Source: JACDCA01 sp963810305 (lineage in GTDB: Bacteria; Acidobacteriota; Vicinamibacteria; Vicinamibacterales; 2-12-FULL-66-21). Taken from it: DNA of 64,000 bases. The stretch spans positions 310,001 through 374,000 of the forward strand of contig CAWEMY010000017.1 in NCBI GenBank assembly GCA_963810305.1, in the 5' to 3' direction. Positions 25,605 to 36,353 of the stretch are shown in pieces (the stretch's first letter is position 1; the number at the start of each line of letters is the position of its first letter). The notes beneath the pieces are model-generated. The model had not been told where the DNA came from, searched no databases, and worked only from the letters and a program-made list of their open reading frames with translations. A program made the position numbers and the translations under genes.

Positions 25605-26847
25605 AGTCGTCGTTCTCACCACCGAGGCTCAACCGCCAACAGTTCTCTGTGCCCTCTGTGCCTCTGTGGTGCATCCTCTCCGTCGGCTGCGGCAAAGAAG
25701 GTCCGCCGCTGCCGCCGCTGCAGCTTGCGCCGGCGGCGGTCACGGGCGTTGCCGCGCGGCGTCAAGCGAACGAAATGCGGTTCACATTCGTGCTGCCGAC
25801 CCGCAATCAGGACGGTTCCGAACCAATTAGACCTCGAACGTGTCGAGATCTTCGCGGCGACAGTCGCGGCGGGCGCGGTCGTCCCGACCAACCGGGAGCT
25901 TCTCGCTCCGCTGAATCGCGCCGGATCGATCGACGTGAAGCCTCCACCGCCGAAGGAAGGGGAGGAAGCGGAAAAGAAGGGGGCCGCCCCCGTCGTCAAG
26001 AAAGACGATCCCCGGCCGGGCCCCGGCGAAACCGTGACGTTCGTCGAAGAGCTCACGGAAGCCAGGCTGAAGCCGACCTACACGACGCCGGTACCGGCGC
26101 CGAAGGCTCCCGACCCGGCCGCAGCACCAACAGCCGCGCCCGTGGCGCCGGCCGCACCTGCCGGGTTTCCTCTACCCAGGCGGATCTACGTGATCCGCGG
26201 CGTCGCTCGCGGCGGCCGCCCGGGCGCGCCGACGACGCGCATCGAGCTTCCGATTGCGGATCCGCCGCCGCCGCCCGGCGCGGCGACGGCGATATTCACC
26301 GAATCAGCCGTCAAGCTTTCCTGGATTGCGCCGGTCGTGGATCCGGCGGCGACAGCCGGGCCGACGTTCAACGTCTACCTGCCGGACGGAGCGACGCCAC
26401 TGAATCCGGCCCCGCTGACGGTCCCGGAATTTGAACGTCAAGGTGCCGTCTTCGGGACCGAACAATGCTATGTCGTCCGTACGGTGCTGATGGTGGGCGC
26501 CGTCGCTCTCGAGAGCTCTCCGTCCGAGCGCATCTGCACCACGCCCCTCGATAAGTTCCCGCCGGCTGCGCCCAAGGGGCTGTCCGCCGTCGCGGGTACG
26601 GGGGTCATCAGTCTGATCTGGGACGCCAACACCGAGCAGGACCTGGCCGGCTACCTCGTCTTGCGCGGCGAAGCGCCGGGTGACACACTGCAGCCGCTGA
26701 CGCCGTGCCCCCCTGCGTGAGACGACGTTCCGCGATACGACCGCCAAGCCAGGGGTGCGGTATGTCTACGCGATCGTGGCCGTGGACAGTGCGAAGCCGC
26801 CGAATACGAGTGCGCAATCGCCGCGGGTGGAGGAAACGGCGCGGTGA
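25601..26847 (+). CDS. Lipoprotein with fibronectin type III-like C-terminus (two frameshifts)
   Basis: The GTG at 25601 overlaps the hslU stop. The N-terminus ends in a lipobox (LSVGCGKEGPPLP). The mature part continues across a one-base frame change near 25830 (DLERVEIFAATVAAGAVVP), a Pro/Ala-rich linker, and two fibronectin-III-like segments (AVKLSWIAPVVDP...; GLSAVAGTGVISLIWDANTEQDLAGYLVLRGEAPG). A second change in a C-run near 26709 restores PLRETTFRDTTAKPGVRYVYAIVAVDSAKPPNTS to stop 26847. It is probably an envelope adhesion or scaffold protein. Part of the signal peptide is encoded by a repeat (25643-25673). Confidence 0.72.
25643..25673. repeat. CCTCTGTGCCTCTGTGGT repeat inside the lipoprotein signal peptide
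   Basis: A copy of the element whose reverse complement reads ACCACAGAGGCACAGAG. It codes for FSVPSVPLWC, the hydrophobic part before the lipobox. Other copies are at 50894-50923 and 51020-51047. Confidence 0.8.
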
Positions 26848-26906
26848 CGCGGGGCGCGGGTGCGCGGTGCGCGGTGCGCGGGTCGCGGGGCGCGGGTCGC
26901 GGGGCG
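26848..26906. repeat. 7-bp tandem array (GCGCGGG/GTGCGCG-type)
   Basis: About eight heptamers (units such as GCGCGGG, TGCGCGG, GTCGCGG) directly after the stop codon of the lipoprotein gene and before the FAH-family gene. The array at 43051 contains the same unit. Confidence 0.85.
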
Positions 26907-26951
26907 AAAACGCTGATGGATAGGGAATGATTCGGCGATTTTACAGATTTG

Positions 26952-27713
26952 ATGTCTCCGGGCGTCGCTCGTCACGCGGTCGAGGAATCTGGCGAGTGGC
27001 GCCTCGTCGAAGGGGACATCTTTGGCGAGTTCGAGGCGGGTGAAAAGCTCGATCCGAAACGTCACCGGCTGCTGGCGCCGGTTGAGCCCTCGAAGATCGT
27101 GTGCGTCGGATTGAACTACAAGGCGCACGCCGCCGAGCAGAACAAGTCGCTGCCGGCCGAGCCGCTGATCTTCATCAAGCCGTCGACGGCCGTCATCGCT
27201 GCCGGAGAGCCGATCGTCCTGCATCCTGGCATCGGGCGGGTGGACCATGAGGCCGAAGTGGCGCTGGTGATGGGCCACCGCGCCTGGCGCGTGTCTGAGG
27301 AGGAGGCGCCCCGCTACGTCTTCGGGATCACCTGTATGAACGACGTCACGGCGCGGGCTTTACAGGACAAGAACGTAGGCTATACGCGCGCCAAGGGCTT
27401 CGATACGTTCGCGCCGGTTGGTCCGTGCATCGCGCAAGGGCTCGATTGCACCGGTGATCTCGCGGTGGAGGGTTGGGTCAACGGAGTCAAGCGACAATCA
27501 TCGTCCACGCGCGACCTGATTTTTCCGATATCGCACCTGATCGCCTTCATTTCGTCGATCATGACGCTGCTGCCCGGTGACATCATCTCGACCGGCACAC
27601 CTGCCGGTGTCGGCGTGCTGCAGGCGGGCGACACGGTTACGATCAAGGTCGAAGGCGTCGGAGAGCTCACGAATCCGGTCGCGCTCGCGGTTGACCTACG
27701 CGCCAGCGGCTAG
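26952..27713 (+). CDS. Fumarylacetoacetate hydrolase-family protein
   Basis: FAH-family enzymes cleave or decarboxylate beta-keto acids with a divalent metal held by Asp/Glu residues. Motifs present: IVCVGLNYKAHAAE, IFIKPSTAV, IGRVDHEAEVALVMG (metal-ligand Glu residues), VFGITCMNDVTARALQDK, KGFDTFAPVGPCI, DLIFPISHLIAFISSIMTLLPGDIISTGTPAGVG. The length is 253 residues from ATG 26952. It may be a 2-hydroxyhepta-diene-dioate isomerase or an oxaloacetate decarboxylase-type enzyme; the exact substrate is not determined. Confidence 0.88.
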   Translation: MSPGVARHAVEESGEWRLVEGDIFGEFEAGEKLDPKRHRLLAPVEPSKIVCVGLNYKAHAAEQNKSLPAEPLIFIKPSTAVIAAGEPIVLHPGIGRVDHEAEVALVMGHRAWRVSEEEAPRYVFGITCMNDVTARALQDKNVGYTRAKGFDTFAPVGPCIAQGLDCTGDLAVEGWVNGVKRQSSSTRDLIFPISHLIAFISSIMTLLPGDIISTGTPAGVGVLQAGDTVTIKVEGVGELTNPVALAVDLRASG

Positions 27714-27721
27714 CGGCACGC

Positions 27722-27749
27722 AACTCGGGACTCGGGGCTCGGGGCTCGG
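27722..27749. repeat. 7-bp tandem array (CTCGGGG-type) after the FAH gene
   Basis: Four heptamers (ACTCGGG twice, then GCTCGGG twice) start 8 bases after the FAH stop codon and continue in degenerate form to about 27790. Same unit as 10526 and 61237. Confidence 0.8.
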
Positions 27750-27818
27750 CGGAGGGGACGGAGTGGGGGCCCGGGGTCGGGCTCGGTACGGAGACAGACG
27801 GAGTTGGGGAGAAAGACA

Positions 27819-28472
27819 ATGAAGATATTCATCGACTCGGGCAACTTGAAAGAGATCGAGGCGCTGGTGCCGCTGGGCATCATCGACGGCATCACGACGA
27901 ACCCCTCGCTCCTGGCGAAGGAGCCGGGCGACTACAAGGAGATCCTCAAGCGGATCTGCCAGATCGTCAAAGGCCCGACGAGTGCGGAGGTCGTGGCCAC
28001 CGACTTCGAAGGGATGATTCGACAGGGGCGTGACCTCGCGGCGATCGACGAGCACATCGTCGTCAAGGTTCCGTTCACGCGCGAGGGCGTCAGGGCCTGC
28101 AAGACGCTCTCGTCCGAAGGCCTCCGCGTCAACGTCACGCTGGTCTTCTCGCCGACGCAGGCGCTGCTGGCGGCAAAGGTGGGCGCCACCTACGTCAGCC
28201 CATTCGTCGGCCGCCTCGACGACATTGCGACGTCCGGCATGGGTCTGATCGCCGAGATCGTGGAGATCTTCGCCAACTACAAGTTCTCCACCGAAGTGCT
28301 CGTCGCGTCGACCCGCGGCCCGATGCACATCGTCGAAGCGGCGCGCATGGGCGCCGACATCTGCACCTGCCCGGCGGCCGTGATCGATTCGCTCTTCAAA
28401 CATCCGCTGACCGACATCGGTCTCGAGAAGTTCCTGAAGGACTGGGAAAAGGCGCAGACGGCGAAGGTGTAG
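27819..28472 (+). CDS. Transaldolase-like fructose-6-phosphate aldolase (TalC/FSA family)
   Basis: A 217-residue class I aldolase. Motifs: MKIFIDSGNLKEIE, GIIDGITTNPSLLAKE, IVVKVPFTREGVRA (Schiff-base Lys), LVFSPTQALLAAKVGATYVSPFVGRLDDI, VLVASTRGPMHIVEAARMGADICTCP. ATG 27819 has GGGGAG at a suitable distance and matches the family start. It belongs to the small transaldolase/FSA group. The exact activity is uncertain. Confidence 0.9.
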   Translation: MKIFIDSGNLKEIEALVPLGIIDGITTNPSLLAKEPGDYKEILKRICQIVKGPTSAEVVATDFEGMIRQGRDLAAIDEHIVVKVPFTREGVRACKTLSSEGLRVNVTLVFSPTQALLAAKVGATYVSPFVGRLDDIATSGMGLIAEIVEIFANYKFSTEVLVASTRGPMHIVEAARMGADICTCPAAVIDSLFKHPLTDIGLEKFLKDWEKAQTAKV

Positions 28473-28480
28473 GAACGGCG

Positions 28481-28504
28481 GTAGAGGCCGGCTTCAGCCG
28501 GCCT
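28481..28504. repeat. GGCCGGCT-type palindrome between aldolase and carboxylase genes
   Basis: One copy (arms GTAGAGGCCGGCT / AGCCGGCCT) between the aldolase and the carboxyltransferase genes, starting 8 bases after the first stop and ending 7 bases before the next ATG. Confidence 0.85.
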
Positions 28505-28511
28505 GTCAACG

Positions 28512-30053
<1,542 letters not shown>

Positions 30054-30140
30054 GTGCCAGGTTGCCCGCGGAGACGAAGGCCCGCGGCAGCACGACTGCG
30101 CGGACGCGCAATCGTGGGCAGGCGGCCGGCATTTCTCCCC

Positions 30141-30149
30141 TGCTACAAT
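30141..30149 (+). promoter_or_regulatory. Possible extended -10 element upstream of the biotin carboxylase
   Basis: TGCTACAAT (TGn plus a good -10 match) lies 17 bases upstream of ATG 30167. No convincing -35 is visible, so the biotin carboxylase may have its own promoter besides read-through from pccB. Confidence 0.3.
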
Positions 30150-30166
30150 TGCCAGTCGATCCCACC

Positions 30167-31681
30167 ATGAAAATCTTGATAGCGAATCGCGGCGAAATTG
30201 CGGTGCGGGTCATTCGCGCGTGCCGGGAGATGAACATCCCTTCGGTCGCGGTCTACTCGGATTGCGATCGGGACGCGCGACATGTGCGCGACGCAGACCA
30301 GGCAATTCACATCGGCCCGAACCCGGCAGCCGAGAGCTATCTCCGCATCGATCGCATCATTGACGCGGCGCGGCGCACGGGCGCGGACGCCGTGCATCCT
30401 GGCTATGGTTTTCTCGCGGAGAACGCCGCCTTCGCCCAGGCGTGTGCGGACGCGGGACTCACGTTCATCGGTCCGACCGCTGAAGCGATCCGACTGATGG
30501 GCAGCAAGACCGCCGCGCGCGATGCGGCGATGAAGGCCGGCACGTCGGTGGTGCCTGGCAGCGAGATCTTTGTCGAGAGTGTGGCGGACGCGGACCTCGT
30601 TGCCGCGGCTGCGAAGGTCGGCTTCCCGCTGCTCGTCAAGGCGGTCGCCGGCGGTGGCGGCAAGGGGATGCGTGGCGCCAATGGTCCCGGCGAATTGCTC
30701 GATGCGGTTCGAACCGCAAGATCCGAGGCCGGCGCGGCCTTTGGCGACACCGCGATCTACTTCGAGCGGCGGATCCGGAAGCCGCGCCACATCGAGATTC
30801 AACTCCTCGGCGATCATCACGGGACGATCGTGCCGTTCGTCGAGCGCGAGTGCTCGATCCAGCGACGGCATCAGAAGGTCGTCGAGGAGTCACCGTCCTC
30901 AGTCGTGACCCCGGAACTGCGGCACAAGATTGCCGCGGCTGCCGCCGCTGTTGCGCAGACCGTCGGCTATCACAACGCCGGCACGATCGAGTTCCTGCTG
31001 GACGAGGACGGCGCCTTCTATTTCCTCGAGATGAACACGCGGCTGCAGGTCGAGCATCCGGTCACGGAGATGGTCACAGCCACCGACCTCGTCCAGTGGC
31101 AGATCCGAATCGCTCGCGGCGAGCGTCTGAATCTGAGTCCCGAGCGCGCGCTGACTCCGGTGGGGCACGCAATCGAATGCCGGATCTATGCGGAGAACCC
31201 GGACCTCGGCTTCATGCCCTCGCCGGGCGTCATCCGGGGCCTGCGTCCGGCGTCGGGCCCGGGGATTCGCGACGACGGGGGTGTCGGAGTCGGCTACTCG
31301 GTGCCTGTCTTCTATGATTCGCTGATTGCGAAGCTGATCGCGTGGGGCGAGTCGCGCGACCGGGCGATCGCGCGGATGGCGCGCGCGCTGAACGAGTACC
31401 AAGTGCTTGGGATCCCGACCACGATCCCATTCTTCCGGTGGTTGATGGAGCAGCCCTCGTACGCCCGCGGCGAGTACGACACGACCTGGCTCGACAAGCT
31501 GCTGGCCGAACGTTCCGGTCAGAGTTTCAGTGATCTGGACGATAGCGACGCGGACCTGGCGGCGATCGCGGCGGCACTCGACGCCTACTGGCGCGCAACC
31601 GCCGGCGCTGATAACCGCAACGGCGCCAGCCGGCTGCCCGCATGGAAGCAGGCGGCCCGCTTCGAGTCGCTCCGCGGATGA
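30167..31681 (+). CDS. Biotin carboxylase subunit of acyl-CoA carboxylase
   Basis: ATP-grasp enzyme that carboxylates biotin. Motifs: MKILIANRGEIAVRVIRACREMNI, VHPGYGFLAENAAFA, LLVKAVAGGGGKGMRGA, RKPRHIEIQLLGD, ECSIQRRHQKVVEE, TIEFLLDEDGAFYFLEMNTRLQVEHPVTEMVT. The length is 504 residues from ATG 30167, preceded by unrelated upstream residues in frame. The stop overlaps the next gene (ATGA), so it is coupled to the carrier subunit. The C-terminal extension (about 50 residues after LNEY) fits acyl-CoA carboxylase alpha subunits. Confidence 0.94.
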   Translation: MKILIANRGEIAVRVIRACREMNIPSVAVYSDCDRDARHVRDADQAIHIGPNPAAESYLRIDRIIDAARRTGADAVHPGYGFLAENAAFAQACADAGLTFIGPTAEAIRLMGSKTAARDAAMKAGTSVVPGSEIFVESVADADLVAAAAKVGFPLLVKAVAGGGGKGMRGANGPGELLDAVRTARSEAGAAFGDTAIYFERRIRKPRHIEIQLLGDHHGTIVPFVERECSIQRRHQKVVEESPSSVVTPELRHKIAAAAAAVAQTVGYHNAGTIEFLLDEDGAFYFLEMNTRLQVEHPVTEMVTATDLVQWQIRIARGERLNLSPERALTPVGHAIECRIYAENPDLGFMPSPGVIRGLRPASGPGIRDDGGVGVGYSVPVFYDSLIAKLIAWGESRDRAIARMARALNEYQVLGIPTTIPFFRWLMEQPSYARGEYDTTWLDKLLAERSGQSFSDLDDSDADLAAIAAALDAYWRATAGADNRNGASRLPAWKQAARFESLRG

Positions 31682-32187
31682 CCTTCGAAATCGAATTGCG
31701 AGGCCGCACGCGCACGGTTTCCATCGAGCGGGCCGGGGGTGGCAGGTATCGCGTCCTGCTCGACGGCGAGCCCCATGAAGTGGACGCGTCGCGTGTTGGC
31801 GTCCACGGATTATCGATGATCGTGGACGGGGAGCGCGGGCTCAGCCGCGAGGTGCAGGTCACGCCGAGGGCGGACGATTTTCTGATCACCTTCCGCGGCC
31901 GAACGATCCCGGCAACGGTGAACGGGCAGCGAACCCGGCGCGCGGCGCCGGACGGTGGCGGCGCATCGGACGGCGAGCAGCCGGTGGTCGCGCCGATGCC
32001 AGGGCGCGTTGTCCGCGTGCTCGTCGCCGCAGGCGACGCCGTCGAGCTCCGTCAGGGGCTCGTCGTCGTCGAAGCCATGAAAATGGAAAACGAGCTCCGG
32101 TCCCCGAAGAAAGGGCGAGTGAAGTCGATCAGCGTGGCGCCCGGCACCTCAGTCGAGGCCGGGCGGGTTCTTCTCGTCGTCGAATGA
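31678..32187 (+). CDS. Biotin carboxyl carrier protein
   Basis: A 169-residue protein with an N-terminal region resembling the BT domain of alpha subunits (MTFEIELRGRTRTVSIERAGG) and a C-terminal biotinyl domain whose lysine lies in VVEAMKMENELRSPKKG. It overlaps the biotin carboxylase stop by 4 bases. This is the carrier that shuttles carboxybiotin between the ATP-grasp and carboxyltransferase subunits. Confidence 0.93.
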   Translation: MTFEIELRGRTRTVSIERAGGGRYRVLLDGEPHEVDASRVGVHGLSMIVDGERGLSREVQVTPRADDFLITFRGRTIPATVNGQRTRRAAPDGGGASDGEQPVVAPMPGRVVRVLVAAGDAVELRQGLVVVEAMKMENELRSPKKGRVKSISVAPGTSVEAGRVLLVVE

Positions 32188-32190
32188 GTA

Positions 32191-35100
32191 ATGGCCGAAG
32201 ATCAGCAGGAGCCGACGCCGAAGGAAGAGACGCCCCCGCAAGAACCTCGGAAGAGGGTATGGCCGCGTCGTGCCCGGCGGCTCTCTCTGTACGCGTTGGC
32301 GCTCGTGACCGCGACCGTCGCCGGCCTCCTTGTCACCTTCTTCACCGTTGACGTCGGGCCGGTGCTCAAGGCGCAGGCGGAGAATCAGGCAACCAGATAT
32401 CTCGAGCGGCCGATGCACATCGGGCGTGTCGTCGCGCGTCTTCGTCCCGGGGAGTTCGAGTTCCATGACGTCGTCATCGAAGGGCTGACGCCGGACGCCA
32501 CGCCGTTCCTCAAGGCGAAAAAGATCACCGTCGCTCTCCCGTGGTGGACGGCTTTCAACCGCCGGCTGATCGTCGAGTCGATCGACATGAGCGAATGGGA
32601 GGTGGTGCTCGAAAGCTTCCCGGGCGGACGGCACAACCTCCCCAAACTCATGCCGCGGTCGTCCGGCGAAAAGAAGAAGCGTGATTTTTCGACGACGCTG
32701 CGCCGGGTGGTTGCGTCACGCGGCCACATCCGGTACATCGACCATTCGACTCCGTGGAGCCTGGATGCTCCGAACGCGCACGTGACCTACTTCAGGCGCG
32801 ACGCACTGGCCGACTACGGCGGTACAGTGACGTTTGACGGTGGAACGATCCGGATCATGACGTATGAGCCGTTCACGGCGTCGATGAAGTCGCGCTTCTC
32901 GATGAATGGACCGCTCATGCATTTCGACCGGATCGACCTCCTGAGTGAAGGGGCGAACTCCGTTCTCGAAGGGGACATCCAGTTCAACAAGTGGCCGGAG
33001 CAGACCTACCAGATCAAATCCAAGCTCGACATCGCGAAGCAGAAGGAGATTTTCTTCAAACGCGACCGGTTCACTGCCACCGGGCAAGCGGACTTCGACG
33101 GGACGTTCCATTACTTCAAGGGTGGACGCGAGGTGAAGGGCACGTGGCGCACACCGGTCACGCACGTCAGGATCGGCGCGAATACCTGGCGCTTTCCAAA
33201 TCTGCAGGGCAAAGTCCTGTGGCTCCCGGATCGGCTCGAGGTGACCGACGCAACCAGCGGGTTGTACGGCGGGACGGCGCGTTTCGATTACACGCTCCTG
33301 TCGCTCGACCGGAAGTCCGGCCCGAGGCGCGCAATCTGGGACGTGAATTACCGCGACGTCCAACTCGCTCAACTGACCGACTTTCTCGAGACCCGTGGGA
33401 TGCGTGTGGCCGGTCAGGCAACTGGACGCAACCGCTTCGAATGGCCGCTCGGCGGATGGGATCTTCTACGCGGCGGAGGAGAGTTGACCGTCCAGCCACC
33501 GCCTGGTACAGCGGTTATGACGCGCGAGCTTCTCCCTGATGCCGTGGCTCGCCAGGTTGCGCTGCCGGTCGAGGCCGGACCTTTCAATCGGCATGCGCCA
33601 CTCGGCTACGTCCCGGTGAGCGGTCACGTCACCTACACGCTGGATCCGACATGGATCCACCTCGCACGCAGCTGGATGGCGACGCCGAAAACCTACGTCG
33701 AGTTCGAGGGGCGTACGGCTTACATGAAGGATTCGCGGATCGACTTTCACGTGACCAGTCTGGACTGGCAGGAAAGCGACCGTGTCTTCGCCGGTGTTCT
33801 CACGATGTTCGGCTCGCCAACGGGGGCGATCCCGGTAGGAGGCCACGGCGAGTTCGACGGCGTCATGCTCAAGACGTTCTCGAAACCGCGGATCGAAGGC
33901 ACGTTCACCGGCGAACGCATGCGCGCGTGGGACGTCGACTGGGGACGCGGTTCCGCGAAGCTGGTGATCGAGAACAGCTACGCCCAGGTCAGCGAGAGCA
34001 CGCTGACAAAAGGGGACTCGCAGATCGCCGCCGCCGGGACGTTTTCGCTCGGATACCCCCGGCGTGACGGCGGCGAACAGATCAACGCGCGGGTGAAGCT
34101 GACTCGGCGGCCGCTGGCCGACCTCCGACACGCCTTCGAGCTGGACGACTGGCCGGTCGAAGGATTCGTGTCCGGTGAATATCACGTCTACGGCGAGTAC
34201 GAAGCAGCCGTTCGGCTTCGGCACGCTGGTCATCGATCAGGGGGTGGCATACGGCGAAACGTTCGACCGCGTCACCGCGTCGCTCGGCTTCGAGGGGAAC
34301 GGCGTCCGGCTGACGAAGTTCGAAGTCCAGAAAAGCACCGGATCGATGACCGGGGCGGCGTGGGTCGGGTGGGACGGCAACTATTCGTTCAACACGGACG
34401 GCCGTCGGATCCCCGTGGAATCGCTGAAGCTCGTCGAGTTTCCGAAGGCGCCACTCTCCGGGCTCGTGCAGTTCTCCGCATCCGGGGCCGGGACCTTCGA
34501 GGAACCGCGGTACGACGTCAAGTTCCGCATCGACGACCTGTTCGCCGGCGACGAAGGCATCGGTGGGCTGACCGGGCAGCTTGGCCTCCGTGGCGAGCTG
34601 TTGACGGTCAGCTTCGACGCGGCATCGTCACGACTCGCAGTGTCGGGAGCGGGGCGCGTTGGCTTGAGCGAGCAGAAGGACGTCGAAATGACGCTGCGGT
34701 TCACCGAGACGTCGCTCGATCCTTACGTCCGCTTTTTCGAGCCGCGACTGTCGCCGTTCACCAATGCAGTTGCCGGCGGGACGCGTCCGCGTCAGCGGCG
34801 AGCTCGCTGACATGAATCACCTCCTCGTGGATGCCAGCGTCGAGCAGCTCGATCTGAAACTGTTCGACTATCCGCTCCGCAACAGCGGTCCGATCGAGCT
34901 GGCGCTCGATCGCAACGTCGTGCGGATCGAGCAATTGAAGCTGGAAGGGGAGGGCACCGCGCTGGAGGTCACCGGTACTGTCGGCCTCGAGGCGCGGACG
35001 ATCGACGTGTCGGCCCAGGGGGATGCCAACCTCGGAATCCTGCAGGGGTTCTTCCGGGATGTTCGCAGTTCCGGGTCTGCGACCCTCCGAGCCAGTGTGA

Positions 35101-36353
35101 CCGGGTCGTTCGATAAGCCTGAGTTCAGCGGCAGCACGGGGCTGAAGGAGGGGCGGATCCGGTATCTGTCGCTGCCCCACGGGCTCGAAGCGATCAACGG
35201 CTCGCTCGCTTTCGACGCCGGCGGCATCAGGGTCAACGACGTGCGCGCACGTGTCGGGCGCGGCGACGTCGTATTTGGCGGGCGCATCGCCATGAACGGT
35301 TTCGTCCCCGGCGACCTGAACCTGACCGCGACTGGCGAGCGGATGAACATCCGCTACATCGATGGCTTCCCCGCCATCGTCGATGCCGATCTCGGCCTGC
35401 GCGGGTCTCTGAGCGCGCTCGTCCTCAGCGGCACGGTGACGGTGCGTGACGCTCAGTGGACGCGGCGATTCGAAGCGACCCCCGACCTCCTCAGCCTCGC
35501 GACCGGTGAAAAGGGTCCGCTTGGCGCTCCTGCGGCGCCGTCCGCGGTGCCGATGAGTCTCGACATTCACGTCGTCGCCCCCGGCACGCTTCGCATCGAG
35601 AACAACCTCGCCAGAGTACGCGCCAGTGCGGACCTGCGCCTCGGCGGCACCTACGATCGGCCCCAGCTCCTCGGCCGCGCCGATATCGTTCGCGGCGACC
35701 TTCTCTTCGAAGGCAACCGCTACGTGGTCACCCGCGGCTCCGTGGACTTCTCGAATCCGCTGACGATCGATCCATATGTGGATATCGAAGCAGAGACGCG
35801 CGTTCGGGTTCCTGGCACTCTCGGCGGCGGTACCAGCCAGACCTTCCGCGTGACCATCGGGGTCACCGGGACATCGACGCAGTTCACCCCCACGATCAAC
35901 TCGGACCCGCCGCTTCCTGAGATCGACATCGTGTCGCTGCTCCTCGGCCAGACCACCGACCTCGATGCGGATCTCCGGCTGCGTAACCCCGCGACCGCAT
36001 CGCAGACCGAGACGGAGCTGCTTCGGGCGCTCACATCGCGCCTGCTCGCGAGCCCGATCTCCGCGCCGGTCGGACGCGTCGTCGAAGAGACGCTCGGCTT
36101 CGACACGGTCCAGATCACTCCGTCGATCGGCACCGAATCGGATCCGTTGAATCCCTCGGCCCGTCTGATCATCGGCAAGCGGATTTCGAACCGCGCTTAC
36201 CTGACATTTGCCCGCGCCCTCGGCGGCAGTTCCGCCGTGCGCGATCAGATCATCACGGTCGAATACGATCAGAACGACCGGCTCGGGTTCGTGATCACGC
36301 AGACCGGCAACAACACGTTCGCGATCGATTTCCGCGTGCGCCACATCTTCTAA
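32191..36353 (+). CDS. tamB: TamB-like translocation and assembly module protein (two frameshifts)
   Basis: TamB-type proteins form long periplasmic beta-taco structures that help carry lipids or assemble outer-membrane proteins. The N-terminus has a membrane anchor (RRLSLYALALVTATVAGLLVTFFTV) after a Pro-rich cytoplasmic tail. An AsmA-like region follows (YLERPMHIGRVVARLRPGEFEFHDVVIEGL). The C-terminal DUF490 domain is clear (IDIVSLLLGQTTD...LGFDTVQITPSIGTES...RLIIGKRISNRAYLTFARALGG...AIDFRVRHIF). The frame changes near 34205 (joining HVYGEYE to QPFGFGTLVIDQG) and near 34780 (joining TNAVAGG to RVRVSGELADM). The full product has about 1387 residues. The stop abuts the bamA-like start. Confidence 0.9.

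Noticed and set aside
34175..34815. Separate small genes between the two tamB halves
   Set aside because: The middle frame segment continues the beta-rich TamB sequence without a gap, so it is one gene with frame changes.
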